Of a stretch of DNA of 64,000 nt, positions 45,521 to 56,940 are shown piece after piece. Origin of the DNA: Chelydra serpentina (lineage: Eukaryota; Chordata; Testudines; Chelydridae); NCBI GenBank assembly GCA_037349315.1, contig JBAIAC010000057.1, forward strand, positions 11,067,501 through 11,131,500. Direction: 5' to 3'. Each line of letters opens with the position of its first letter. Within the stretch, counting starts at the first letter, position 1. Position numbers and translations under genes: made by a program. The notes under the pieces are model-generated. The model did not search any database. It had not been told where the DNA came from and saw only the letters and a program-made list of their open reading frames with translations.

Positions 45521-48016
45521 GCGGACAATTTACTCCTGTCTACTGCCTAAGCCGGCTGTGCTGCGCTCTGGGGGCTGGGGTGCTCCACTTCCTCGACAGG
45601 CGCGGGGTGCTGCCCCCTCCAGGCCGGGCCCTGTGCACAGCGAGGGGGGCAGCCCGGCCGGCCCCCAGGGCGATCAGCTGGGACCCCTGCCCTGGGGGCG
45701 GGGCACCCTCACCCCAAACCTTGCCCCTGGGGTGATCACGGGGGAACCCTGCCTTGGGGATCCATCCCCCCCAGGGGGTTCAGCCCCATCTTCCTGGGGG
45801 CCACCCGCGCCTGAGACCTCTCTTGCCCCTAGGGGGATGGCCCAGGACCCCTGCCCTTGGGAGGCACCAGGGAGACTGTGAGCAAAGGTGCTGCCCCCCT
45901 GTTCCCCTCCGCGGAGCATCTCCCCTTCCCTGTCCCCACCATGTGCCTCAGCAGCCTGGGGAGCTGGTTCAAGGGCTCTCAGGGAGATAGGCAAGGATAA
46001 AGGGCTGAGTGAGTCAACCCGCCCAGGAGCGTAAGGGTTTCAAAACAGGAACCTGAGTCTCCCAATTCCAGAGGGAGAGATGTCGATCGGGGCCTGCACA
46101 CCCCTTCCCCCCAAATATCCTGAGGTTTTGGGCAAGATTGGGGTCAGTAAGGACTGACAAGGAAATATGAGGTTGGAGGGGCTGTTTTTTAAAATGCCCA
46201 ATGTATGGAAATGAGGCTCGGAAGTATGCCAGGCCTGACATGGATTTCGTAGTGCACAGCGGACCTGGTTCTCCTCTCAGGCCAGTGTAAATCAGGAGTG
46301 GGTTAAAGCCAGGTTTTCAAAACAACTCCTTTAGGCACCAAAATAAGTGGCCATGTTTCTAAAGAAGCAGTCTGCGGGTGGGCGGTTGAGCACTTTTGAA
46401 AATCTGGCCCAGACCTGAAGACAATAGCTGTGTTAGCTTCTGCTCATTGCACCAATATCCTTAGGTCCTGCCCTTGGGAGACTGGGTTTCCCAGCCAGCA
46501 TAAAGTGGACAGAATGGCTCTGTGCAGCCCCTAGTGTGGGTGTTGGCGTGTCAGGGGAGGGGGGTGATGACTGGAGTGCCTTGGGTTCTGCCTAATCTCA
46601 GCTGCCTGTGGCATAGAGGACTCTGGGTCCCTGAGGCTGCTCTAATTTACCCCTTGAACCAGGCAGGGTAGGCCTGGCCCAGAACCCTAGCAGCTTCAAA
46701 GTTAATTTAAAGAGCATCTAGGTGCATCTCAGCCAGAATGAGAATCAAGCCCTCTTGTCTTTTAATCCCCCCACAGCCCTTCTCACTCAGCAGAGACGAG
46801 AAAACACAATAATACCAACACCCTCCACACTTTCAGCATTTATACACCTGGCATCCCCCCCCCTCCCCCCCAGCTTGGACAAAGAAAACCCATGAACTTA
46901 GTTTCACTTTGCTCACACTTGTTTTCAGGTTCTGGCAGGAGCTCAGTGCTCCCACCTCTGGGTTGCAGACACTGCAGGGGAAGGTTTATTTGTTTTAAAC
47001 CCATTGTTTCAACTGGATCCTACACGTGTTTACAAATATCACGGGAAACCTTTGCTAAGCGGGTTTATGGTTTGATAAACTCTAAGACGTGAGTTCAACA
47101 TTCTCCTTGATTCTGCGTTGCGTTGCCTCCTTTCAGTGTAGGCATCACACATGGTAAAGGCCAATGCCACACGCTGGGGCCAAGCCAGGCTCTGGAAGCC
47201 AGTACATTTGTACCAACTTACCTATGTCAGTGTATAACTTATCATGACCACACGATGGCGCCAAGGGGCATCCGTGCCAATGTATGTCGTGCTCATGCCA
47301 AGCATCTGCGGAAGACATAAAGAAGCCTGCAGTGAATAGCTAATTAACAAGAGCTGCTGGTTCAATAGGCATCAGGCACGAAACATTAAATCAGAAAGTG
47401 TTTCCCTGGAACCTGACTGCCCCACTCCTGATTTTATTAATTAATTATTATTATTATTTTAAAGTGCTTGATATATAGGCATTTATTCTGATTTATATTT
47501 TACTGTTTGCTCCTTTGTGCTATCATGGCCCCATGGGTGGATCAGCAAACTGAGGCAGAGGCAATGAGACACAGAGGAAGAAATTCACCCCAGTACAGAG
47601 GACTGGTGCCTCACTTCACCCTAGATGGGGGCTGTACTAGGGAAGGGCTGTAGCTAGATCAGTTGTACAGGGACAGAGCTATCTGTGCAGACCCCGCATG
47701 GGACAAAGAAGATGGCTGGTCAAGGGAGGGGCCACCCAATCCACGTTTACATAGATTCAGAGACACCCACGCGGCTCCTGGCACAGAAGTGGAGCTGCGG
47801 GAAAGGGGCAGGGCTGTGTTGCGGGTGGTGAGTTTCAGTTTACTGTTACAATACACACACACTCTTCAGCTGCAGAAATTACTTAGGTTTATGAGGGTGG
47901 TGCACATTTTACCCATAATGCATCAGGGCAAACCAAGAACCAGAACCCAGGAGTCCCTGAGGCAGCAAATAACTGGAATCTGCTAGTTGGTTACTGGGAT
48001 AAGTGCTGACTGAAGG

Positions 48017-48080
48017 GGACGAACTCACAACCCTGGGTATAGTAGGCCAATGCTCAAACCACTGAGCTATCGCTCCGCCA
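48017..48080 (-). mobile_element. tRNA-derived SINE head fragment
   Basis: Only the box A and box B head remains: GAACTCACAACCCTGGGT (reverse of box B) and 'accactgagctatcgctcc' (reverse of box A). The body and tail are absent. Confidence 0.65.
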
Positions 48081-48784
48081 TAGCTGTCTTTGATTCCTAT
48101 TTTGTACCTTCACCTTCCTTTGACATTCAGCAGTCAACAGAAGCTTTAATTCAATTTTCTGCCTGGAGAAAATATTAAAGACTTTTATATTTAAAAAAAA
48201 AAAAAAGGGGGACGCAAGTCCGTAGTGAACTCATTTGTTTGTCCAAGTAATCTGCAAGCAATAATCCCTGCTGTAGGACTGGCCTAGGGCCACTGCCCCT
48301 CCCCCTGCCCCCCCGAGATGGAGTTCCCATTGACACAAAGCTGGGTTCTATAGTCCTAGCTGTGCCACAGACTGTGTGTGTGACCTCAGGCAAGTCACTT
48401 AGCCATTGATTGTGGGTGCCCAATCTGAGACTCTTTAGGCCTGGTTTTCATAGACATTGAACACCCACTGTTCCTAGTTAGTAAGTGTGGGTGCTCAGCA
48501 CCTCTGAAAACCAGGTTCAAGGGGTCTCAAACTCAGCTCCCAAAACCAGAACTATCCAGAATTAGTGGAAACTTTTTCCCAACGCCACATAGCGAATGGT
48601 AGAGCCAGGATCCACATTCAGCGCTGCCTGGCTCCCAATCCTGATATGCTCTCATCTGATGGTGGTGATAACCTTCTTTCCATTCCACTAATAGCCACTA
48701 GGAGAATGTTAAACAGAAATGACTAGTTAGACATTTTAAAATCAGCAGGTAAATGGTAATTGTAACCAGGAAATCATCCTCGAG

Positions 48785-49210
48785 TGGGTGCATGTCTAGT
48801 GGTGGCCCACAAGGATCGGTTCTTGGCCCCTATCCTATGTAACATTTTTATCAATGACCTGGAAGAAAACAAAATCATCACTGATAAAGTTTGCAGATGA
48901 CACGCAAACTGGGGGAGTGGTAAATAACAAAGAGGACAGGTCACTGATTCAGAGCAATCTGGATCCTTTGGTAAACTTGGCTCAGGCAAACAATATGTCT
49001 TTTACCACGGCTAACTGTAAATGTATACGTCTAGGAACAAAGAATGCAGGTCATACTTGAAAGGTGAGGGATTCTCTCCTGGGAGGCAGTGACTCTGAAA
49101 AAGATTTGGGGGTCATGGTGGATAATGAGCTGAACAAGAGCTCACAGAGCGACACTGTGACCAAAAGAGCTAATGCCATCCTGGGGTCCCCAAACAGGGG
49201 AATCTCAAGT
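48785..49210 (+). mobile_element. CR1 reverse transcriptase relic
   Basis: The plus strand encodes the FADDT active-site block: LIKFADDTQTGGVVNNKED, with upstream 'GGPQGSVLGP'-like text in another frame and later 'DLGVMVDNELN'-like text. Stops and frameshifts break it into pieces. This is a second CR1, opposite in orientation to the one at 23364-26335. Confidence 0.75.
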
Positions 49211-49482
49211 AGGAGTAGAGACAGAGGTGACTCTTAGTGGAGACAACTCTTGCTGGTGGCTGCTCTCACACATTCCCCTAAAATACTTAATTAGTGTTAG
49301 GAAAAACAAATAAATATGCACATAGACACGTCCAAATCATTGTAATTTATTTATTGCTTGCTAGTAAGTCTGAAGAGTGATATTCACAAACATACAAGTA
49401 TCACTTTTCACAGCAGACTTACTCAGCCACGGCAAGCCTGGGGACAAATTGTGCCCCAGATGTCTCCAGAGGGGGGCAGGGC

Positions 49483-49707
49483 CAGGGCCGGTGCAAGGAA
49501 GTTTTGCGCCCTAGGCAAAACTTCCTTGCATCAGCCCTGCGCCCCCCCCCCAGCTAACGCCGCCCCCACAGCCAGCCCCCCTGCCCGCCGGAGCTCAGCC
49601 CCCCTGCCCGTGGGCTGCGGCAGCTGAGCGTGGAGCCGGGGGCCGCCCCCCAAATCCTGGCGCCCTAGGCGACCGCCTAGGGTCGCCTAGTGATAGCGCC
49701 GGCCCTG
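49483..49707. mobile_element. hAT-type nonautonomous element with 8-bp target duplication
   Basis: The ends are CAGGGCCGGTGC and its inverted partner ending GCGCCGGCCCTG. They are flanked by the identical 8-bp repeat GGCAGGGC (49475-49482 and 49708-49715). CAGGG-type terminal repeats with 8-bp duplications are characteristic of hAT transposons. The 225-bp body is GC-rich, holds inner inverted motifs (CCTAGGCGACCGCCTAGGGT), and has no transposase. Confidence 0.85.
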
Positions 49708-50079
49708 GGCAGGGCCCAACCCCTGTTGGGGGTCAGAGCAACAAGAAGGGAGAGAGGCTGGGGCCGCTACTTTGCCCCGACCCCAATCACTGCCCAGGCA
49801 GCTGTAGCCACAAGAAAAGCCTCTGGTGGCCGCATTTGAGAAATACTTAATACCCCGCTGTAAATATTGTTATAGATGTTCCCCCATCCCATCCTGGATT
49901 CCTGTTCCCTTCAAGTTTGGGGGACTTCTAGATGGGGGGGGGGGGTGTCCCACTCTTATAGAGACAGTGGTTTCAGTTGTGACGTTTGGGTCCGGATCCT
50001 GGTTTGGATTCGGACCCTCTCCCAAAGCTGGGGGGGGGGGGGGGGGAGACTGGTTTGGGGAAGGGGGGGGGGCTCCTCT

Positions 50080-50880
50080 CATTTCAAACTCTGGCCCCGC
50101 TGGGCGGCTCTCGGGCAGCGGTTCCCCGCCGTTCCCGGCCACTCTCCCCCTTGCCGGCCTCGGAAGCCGAAGTCCCCCCCCTAACCCTGGCCCGCAGCCC
50201 CCGGGGGTCACCGCGCGGGGTGGGTGGGAGACACCTCTGGGTGCCCCTGGCTGGGACCCAGCGCTCTCGGGTGCTTTCTGCTACATGAGAACCCAGCCTC
50301 ACAGACCGCCCCCTCCCTCCCGCTCCCACGCCCCCTTCCCCGCCCCCGCTTCCATAACAGGGCAGCCAGCATCGCCCCCCCCCCCCCCGGCTCTGCCCGC
50401 CCGCTGATTGGCAGCTCGGAGAGGCCAGTGGCCCGGGCCTGGCCGGCGTCTGCAGCCAATAGCTGGGGGCGGGGCGGGGAGACTCCCGCGCGCCGGGATG
50501 CCCCGGCCGCGGGGGCTGCGGCGCTGCGGGGTCAGAGTCAGAGTCGGAGTCACTCCGGCCCGGGCTGCTGCGGCTGCCGCTGCGATGCGCTCCCGGCTGC
50601 GCGCGCCTCTGCTGCTCCAGCTGTTCCAGCTGCTGCGGCCGCTGGACGTCTCGCCGGCCAGCGCCCAGCGCGGTAAGTCCCCGCGCGGGGCAGTTCGCGG
50701 CTGCCGGGGGAAAGTTGGCGAGTGGGGCCGGAGGACGCGACCCCAGCCCGGGGCAGCCGGGGCCGGGCTCTGCCCAGCCAGGTCGGCGGGGAGCCCAGCG
50801 CCCCGGGTCGGACCCGTCGCTGCAGGGACATGCACTGGGTCTCCCGCGCAGAATATCCCTCCGGCTGCTTCCCCGGGGCG
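50080..50880 (+). promoter_or_regulatory. CpG island promoter of the 50585 gene
   Basis: Strongly GC- and CpG-rich sequence holds an inverted CCAAT (TGATTGGC, near 50405), a direct CCAAT (GCCAATAG, near 50455) and adjoining GC boxes (GGGGCGGGGCGGGG, near 50466). The ATG of the first exon is about 120 bases downstream of the GC boxes. Confidence 0.8.
50585..50672 (+). CDS. First exon of an unidentified secreted or membrane protein (signal peptide)
   Basis: The ATG at 50585 opens a 29-codon sequence, MRSRLRAPLLLQLFQLLRPL then DVSPASAQR, with one extra base before a strong donor CGCG|GTAAGT. It has a basic N-terminus, a leucine-rich hydrophobic core and small residues before the likely cleavage site (ASA), so it looks like a signal peptide. 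A signal-peptide exon ending in phase 1 is typical of secreted proteins and receptors. Promoter elements immediately upstream support the start. I do not recognise the protein and give no name. In human the gene next to GMEB1 on this side differs in my memory (TAF12/RAB42, which have no signal peptide), so the neighbour here may be lineage-specific or rearranged. Confidence 0.6.
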
Positions 50881-51043
50881 CTCTCTGCACGCTGGGCTCT
50901 GTGTGGCCAGGCACAGCAGAAGTCTAACGTGCAGGCTGTTGCCACGTTTAAAGCGCCCGTAGGAATCAATGTGTGGCCAGTCTACACCGGTCCACGCTGT
51001 ACTGTCAACCGCATGTCGGCTGACTGGCAGCTGCCGACAGCTG

Positions 51044-51128
51044 ATCGCCCCCGTGGGTGCTGAGCACCCACTCTTTTTCCCCCCATGGGTGCTCCAGCCC
51101 CGGAGCACCCACGGTCGTCGGCGTCTCT
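51044..51128 (-). repeat. GC-rich dispersed repeat, second copy
   Basis: Reverse-complemented it reads GCCGACGACCGTGGGTGCTC and then GGGGCTGGAGCACCC to GGGTGCTCAGCACCC, the same family as 43770-43990. Hairpin motifs are preserved in both copies. Confidence 0.65.
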
Positions 51129-51232
51129 GACGTAGTGTGCACTTTTTCCAGGAGAATCGCTGCAATCTGTGGCGTGGCAGGTCTCCTTGTACCTGCAATG
51201 TTTGGAAACTGAATGACTAACCAAATCCGGCT

Positions 51233-51365
51233 TCAGAGGGGTCCCCGTGTTAGTCTGTCTCAGCAAAAACAACGAGGAGCCCTCGTGGCACCTTAGAGAC
51301 TTAACACATTTATTTGGGCATAAGCTTTCATGGGCTAAAACCCACTTCATAGGATGCATGGAGTG
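51233..51365 (+). repeat. Dispersed repeat 'GTTAGTCTGTCTCAGC' type
   Basis: The phrases 'gtgttagtctgtctcagc', 'cgtggcaccttagagac' and 'gcataagctttcatgggc' recur widely in turtle and other sauropsid DNA as I recall. The class is not known to me. It follows the signal-peptide exon by 560 bp. Confidence 0.6.
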
Positions 51366-51900
51366 AAAAATACAGACAGCAGTATCAATATTCCAGCCCA
51401 TGAAAAGATGGGAGTTGCCTTACCAAGTGGGGGGGTTAGTGCTGTGAAAGTCATAAGGTGCAATGAACAAGGCAAAATCCGGTAACCTGTGAAATTCAGT
51501 GGATCGTAATTGTTACCCCACAGATGTGTGTGCGTGCACTTGCGCCTGTGTATATGCATGGGGTGTATGGAGTACGAGATCAGAATACCCGTCTCTGGCA
51601 TTCGCATGATTGTTCCTCCAAAACTCAGTTTTGGCAACTCAGGCTGAAGTCCGTAGTGTGTGTTTTTCTGTCCATTTTCATGCACATGTAGGACTTGACT
51701 GGCTGGCTGCTTATACACTGGGTGCGTGTTAATGATTCTTCCTCAGTCTACATTGATTGGTTTTTAAGATGTGGATATTTCCAGAGGCTCCTCAGTATGC
51801 TGTATGAACGAAAAGCTATAGAAGGACACATAGGAATGGAATGTGACCAATATGTAGACCCCATAGTGATTGAATTGTGCAACAGAAGCTGGGCAGATTC

Positions 51901-52152
51901 AGGCTTGGTCTACACTTGAAACATACTGGCCTAGCTCTATCAGTCAGGGGTGTGAAAAAACCACACCCCCTAGTCACCATAGCTATGCTGACAAAGTGCC
52001 CAGTGCAGACACGGGTCTGCCGATTTGGCATAGCAATTGTTGTTCAGGGTCAGGGAGGCAGTGTTCCTATATCAACAGAAAAATTCCTTCCGTCGGTGCA
52101 CGCTTTGTCTACACTGGGGTGTATGTTGGCACAGCTCTGCAGTGTAGACATA
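51901..52152. mobile_element. hAT-like nonautonomous element, second GTCTAC-type copy
   Basis: It begins CTTGGTCTACACTTGAAA and ends GCAGTGTAGACATAGCTTC, with inner TTCCTTCCGTCGGTG. The ends are roughly inverted to each other. It belongs to the same family as 7166-7437. Confidence 0.6.
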
Positions 52153-52400
52153 GCTTCAGTGTTGCATGGCCCCTTCGAATGGGATCAACCTTCAAAGCCC
52201 AGGTACCAGGCCTCACCCTCTCCTCATTCAGCCACCTCCTAAAACCTCACTTCTTTTGAGACTGCCCAAAAGACAGCAACACACACAAGGGGAGAAAACC
52301 TCCAAGTGAACACCCTCCCCGGATCTCCCAGCGTGTCCTGTCTCCTTGGGGCATGTTCCTTGGGGCAGGGGCCATCTCAGCTTTGCGCCTTGCACGGCCC
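52152..52400 (+). mobile_element. Possible LINE 3' end (CR1/L2 type)
   Basis: The text 'accaggcctcaccctctcct' and 'cacctcctaaaacctcac' resembles the 3' end of L2/CR1-type LINEs. The similarity is short and the limits are vague. Confidence 0.35.
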
Positions 52401-52984
52401 GAGCAAATTGTCAAAGCGTTGTTCAATACAAGAAGTGGTTGTGAAGTGTTTTGAGAGCTGCAGGTAGAAGGAGTAGAGCGTGAATGCCATCCATAACAGT
52501 CTGCCAGGTGGCCCTTCCCTGAAAGGTGAACAAGTGTAACCCACTGGTGAGTGTGTGGTAGAGCCCCCTCTGTGCCGACCCACTGAGGAGCCGAGTCTGT
52601 TACAGCCGCTTTCGCTCGGTGTGTGTGTTCACTGCTCCCCGGTTCAATCCCCAGTGTGTTGGCCAACTTGGCTGTTGCATTAGCCCCTTTCTCTTCCCCT
52701 TAGCACCCACCGGCTGATCTTGTGAGCAGCTGTTCCTTACTTGTGGGCCTGATCCAGTGATGTACTGGGTGCTTCCCAACTCTCACTAAGTCTTTGGGGG
52801 GTGCTGAACATCTTTCAGGATCGATCCTCATGTGAATAAGGACTACCGTCATGGGTAAGGGTTTGCAGGGTCTGGCCTGGCGCTGGTAGGCATGGGTACC
52901 CATCTGCTCCAGTCAGTGGCTAAGAGCCTGATCCAAAGCTCATAGAAGTTGTTGTTTTTTGGGGTGTTTTTTTTTATTTATGGG

Positions 52985-53165
52985 GGGGGAGGAATAGTTC
53001 AGTGGTTTGAGCATTGGCCTGCTAAACCCAGGGTTGTGAGTTCAATCCTTGAGGAGGCCATTTAGGGATCTGGGGCATAAATTGGGGATTGGTCCTGCTT
53101 TGAGCAGGGGGTTGGACTAGATGACCTCCTAAGGTCCCTTCCAACTCTGATATTCTATGATTCTA
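52985..53165 (+). mobile_element. tRNA-derived SINE with CR1-like tail
   Basis: Box A 'atagttcagtggtttgagc' and box B 'gggttgtgagttcaatcc' are followed by a body identical in layout to 34532-34733 and the tail GATATTCTATGATTCTAAG. One base of box A differs (T for C), which may have weakened its promoter. Confidence 0.85.
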
Positions 53166-54139
53166 AGTCAGCAGGAGGCTTTCCATTGGCATTGGCTCAG
53201 GCCGTACATTCCCTTTGACTTCAATGGAAACAGGAACAGGCCCCATGGTTACATAGAAAGGAGCTGCATAAAAGCTGTGTGGCTTCTTTTTTTCTGCGGG
53301 AGGGGAACTGATTTAGCTTAGCTGAATAATAAGAAAGTTCATGAGACTTGGCATATGGCATTTATCTACTCAGATAATTAAATCAGAGCAACTGTAAATA
53401 AAACCAGTCCAAATCTAATGTCTGGAGCTCTCATGATGTTACTATAAGAAGCCTGTGGGGACGCTAGGAACAAGGTGGATGGAAGGGAGGGAAAACACAA
53501 GTGTGAAGGAAATGTGTAAGGGAGAAATGAATGCATTAGCTAGAAAATGTGTTTTTCTGCCCCCTCCAATGGACAGATGCAATGATCTCTTCTCCCCTAC
53601 CCCAATCTCCTACCCTTCCAGGTCCCTCCCGTGAAACCTCGTCAATATCAGTGACATCCCCTCCCCGCATACACGCATGCACTGCAGCTGCTCAGTGATG
53701 TTATCTGCTCTTTTAGACAGGGCATCCCACATCACAGTGATCATGTTGCACATTAATACCTTGTAGTAAAATGGTATCCTCTCTGCCCCCAGGGCCTCGG
53801 GGAAGCAAGATGTGGATCTTGCAGACTTTGCTATGGAGCCATGACTGTGGACCGATAGTCTCATGAGGCCCGATTCTGAATTCAGCACTAAGAGGATATA
53901 TGCAGCTTATGGTTAACAGCTGGGCAAATCTTAGAGGTTTCGGTTAGCAGCAATTTGTACAAATCCTTTCCCCCCTGTTTGCATCAGTTCACATAGGCTT
54001 TGCTGACTGTGGGTCATGTTGAGTTTGGGAGTTGGATGAGCCCAAAAATACTTCCAGTGAAATTCATCTGGTAACTGTGTGAAGTGAGTGAATTTTATGT
54101 GATTTCACCCCTACAATCATGCTGTACTTGATAGTATTT

Positions 54140-54320
54140 CTCATTCATAGGTATTAAAGCCCTTCACATAAATGGGTATCATCATCTCATTTTGCAGAGG
54201 GGGAAAGTTAGAGAAGGATGGTGACTTGCCCAAGGTTGCATAGAGAATCAGTGGCAGAGCTGGGACTAGAACCCAGGTCTCCTGACTCTTTGTGCTGTGA
54301 TCAGTTCATTGGACCACAGT
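54140..54320 (+). repeat. MIR-like SINE
   Basis: The central phrase 'gtgacttgcccaaggttgca' and 'agtggcagagctgggactag' with 'aacccaggtctcctgactc' is the MIR core. No target duplication was recognised. Confidence 0.75.
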
Positions 54321-55081
54321 TTGGTCCCCCTGTGATCAGGAAAAGGTTTGCAAATTTCATTTAACCTGGTTGGAATTTTATACGCAACACATGAGCCAAG
54401 CAGAGATTCCGCCTGTCCATGGTAGCTCTGTGCATGGATTAAGGGTAGAGATGGGCAAATAATTGATGTTTTTGGTTCACCGTCAATTCCAAAAAAATTG
54501 GGAGGGGTGGGGGGAAGGAAATTAGTTTTGAGTTGAACTGAAATTTTTCAAAACTTCTGTTCAACTGAAAAGTCAAAAACAAAAACTCATTTGGGGTCAA
54601 ATGACACATTCGGTTTAGATGCGGTTTATTTTAAAAATAAAATTAAAGGAAATTTTTAAACAAAAACTCATTTCAAACCCCAAAATGAAAAAGTTTAGAA
54701 AATGTTAAAATGAAGTTTCAATTTTGGGGGTATTTCCGCGCCCCCTCCCCCCCCCCCCCCATGAACAATTTGGTGAAATTGACATAAAGTTGCAAAATAG
54801 TTCAGGGTCTCCAAATCTGTTTTTTGTTGTTGGTGGTTTTGGCCAAAAACAGTTTGCCCAGCCCTAGTTAAGAGTACTCTATAGTCCTCTGAATAGGATT
54901 GGATTAAGGGAACAGGGCATTTTCTCTTGTAGATCTCCATGTAAATTGCATTTGGTTTTCTTTTTTAAAGCTGTAAGCTGATTTCAGGGTTAAATATTTG
55001 TGGCACTAACTAGTGCCTAGAAAGGAAGTAAATAAATTAGACATTAACCTATTGATACACATACACACACAGAAGCAATAG

Positions 55082-55205
55082 TAGGGTGACCAGACAGCAA
55101 ATGTGAAAAATCAGGACAGGGGGCAGGGGGTAATAGGAGCCTATATAAGAAAAAGACCCAAAAATCGGGACTGTCCCTATAAAACCTGGACATTTGGTCA
55201 CCCTA
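55082..55205. mobile_element. hAT-type MITE, 124 bp, TAGGGTGACC ends
   Basis: Ends are TAGGGTGACCAGA and TTTGGTCACCCTA, inverted to each other. An 8-bp target duplication is visible with one mismatch: AGCAATAG (55074-55081) and GGCAATAG (55206-55213). The inner text 'aaaaatcgggactgtcccta' is shared with the copy at 62373-62496. Confidence 0.85.
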
Positions 55206-56466
55206 GGCAATAGACATCTAGCATTGACCTTATAGAATGCAAGTGCTGCCTGGTTTTGATGCTGTAGCTTGGAACCAAGAGGAAGTGAGATGCAGTGTTG
55301 TGTTTTGTCTTCCCTGCATCCTGTAGCAAATATCCTGGCAGGAATCTACTGAACACGATGAAAGTGTTTTCCTGCTGAATATGCCCAGGAAGATGCAAGT
55401 GTGCCGGGAAAGCAAAAAGTTCAGTTAGAGTTTCTTACATATCAGGAAAAAATAACCCCCAAACCGTGGGAATCGGGATTCTGCAGGAACTGGGAATTCC
55501 GCCGGCTTCCTCCATAGCTCCACAGCTTTTGCGATTTGTAAAAATGAGACGGGATCATCATGGGTGTTACAGGTGGGAAGTTGGGGGTGCACACGTGCCT
55601 TATGAAAAGGTGGGCTTGAGGGAAGGTTTGACAGGAGCTGGGAGGGTTGGATCCCTTGTCTGAATCCTTGGGTGGAAGCCCCTATGGAAGGGGGAAAGGA
55701 TGAAGATGACTGGATGCTTTGAAAGGCAATTGCTCCTTTCCTGTGTTGGATAACAGCTGATGGACTCTTTTCACTGGCCTGCTCCCTTGCAGACCCCACC
55801 AGGCTGATCAGAGGCAGCAGGTAAATGGGTGACTAGGGCAGGTGAGAGGAGCAGGAAATGATTACGCTCTGGTCACCAGCAATACAAAGAGCCTTTCCCG
55901 CAAATTCCCTCTTGTGGGGAGAAGAATGTTTGTGTGACAGTTCTAGTGGCCCAGTTACAGCAGGAAGCAAGGAGCCGAGGTACCAGCACAATAAGGGCAC
56001 TGGGATATACTCTTCCGCTGATGCTGCAAGTCCCCAACCTACCCCAGCAATATCCGTTCACCCCTAACCTGGAGACATAAGAGGAGAGTTCAGTCTCAGG
56101 GCCCATCTGGACTGTGGTCTCTCTGCTCCACAAGGTGGTCAGTCAGTGGCTGTGGGGTTGCGTGATGCGGACACTCACTCTCTGAGAATTGGGTTGAGAC
56201 CCACCAAACTAATGTCAGAGATGAGCTCTCATGAACAGTGATTTCCCTACACTCCCCCGACTTTCCCCAACACCCCCCCCCCAGTTTTGTGAACTAGTTA
56301 TATGCCAATTTAGTAACACCCCCCCCCCCCCCAATTTCAATTCCTGGGGAAACCACTGCTCGCGAAAGCTTTCACTCCTGGCTAACAGTGGCTGCATCTG
56401 AACTGGTGTCTTATAGGGGAACAGTAATGGCTTATGAGCCTGTCTCCTGAGCCATCTAGTCCCCAG

Positions 56467-56614
56467 GAATTCAGATACCGCGGAGCCCGGGCCGTGGTGG
56501 GGATGCTGGCGCTGCTTGAGGGGCCCGAGCTGCTGGACAGGAAGCAGCGCGGCGAGCGGGTGCTGAAAAGCCCTGACTCCGACCTGCCACCCAGCCACTG
56601 GCCCGGCGCCAGCG
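56467..56614 (+). CDS. Exon-like coding segment, unidentified
   Basis: A 148-nt stretch with acceptor GTCCCCAG and donor CAGCG|GTGAGT encodes EFRYRGARAVVGMLALLEG, PELLDRKQRGERVLKSPDSD and LPPSHWPGAS. Codon third positions are strongly G/C, as expected for a real exon. It starts in phase 0 and ends in phase 1. It follows the signal-peptide exon in the same direction but does not join it in phase (that exon ends in phase 1). A missing exon between them, or a different gene, must be assumed. I do not recognise the protein. Confidence 0.5.
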
Positions 56615-56699
56615 GTGAGTAGAGCCGTGCGCGGTTGTGTCTGCCTCTGATCCACTATCCGCAAAAAGGGTCCGCGGATATGAAGCAGATATCCGCAGA

Positions 56700-56940
56700 T
56701 ATGCAGGGCTCTACCCATCGTGCTAGGAGCTGTACATACACGTAGAGAGACGCAGCCCCTGCGTCAAAGAGCTCTCGGTCTAAACAGACAAGGGAGCCAA
56801 AGAGCATGACAAGAAACAGCAGGGTAGGAAGATGAAGGGACCTGCCCAAGGTCACTGCGCAGGTGGGCAGTAGAACCAGGAACAGAAAGCTGGTCTCCCA
56901 ACTCCCAGGTTAGGATTCTATTCACTAGACCGCACTATTG
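56700..56940 (+). repeat. MIR-like SINE
   Basis: The text 'gggacctgcccaaggtcac' and 'gcagtagaaccaggaacaga' follow the MIR core order, with weak flanks. It lies just after the exon-like segment. Confidence 0.55.

Larger units (their letters stand above)
45521..50079. other. Intergenic region with repeats
   Basis: Between the divergent GMEB1 and 50585 promoters I find no gene. It contains a SINE head (48017-48080), a MIR-like core (about 48340-48410), a CR1 relic (48785-49210), a hAT-type element (49483-49707) and poly-G tracts (49935-49950 and 50029-50045). Confidence 0.7.

Noticed and set aside
44990..45550. 186-codon plus-strand frame in the GMEB1 CpG island
   Set aside because: Composition bias of GC-rich DNA; no support from splicing or homology.
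50084..51198. Long minus-strand frames (276 and 299 codons) over the third CpG island
   Set aside because: GC-rich strand by-products with R/P/A-rich composition; the real signals (CCAAT, GC boxes, signal peptide) are on the plus strand.
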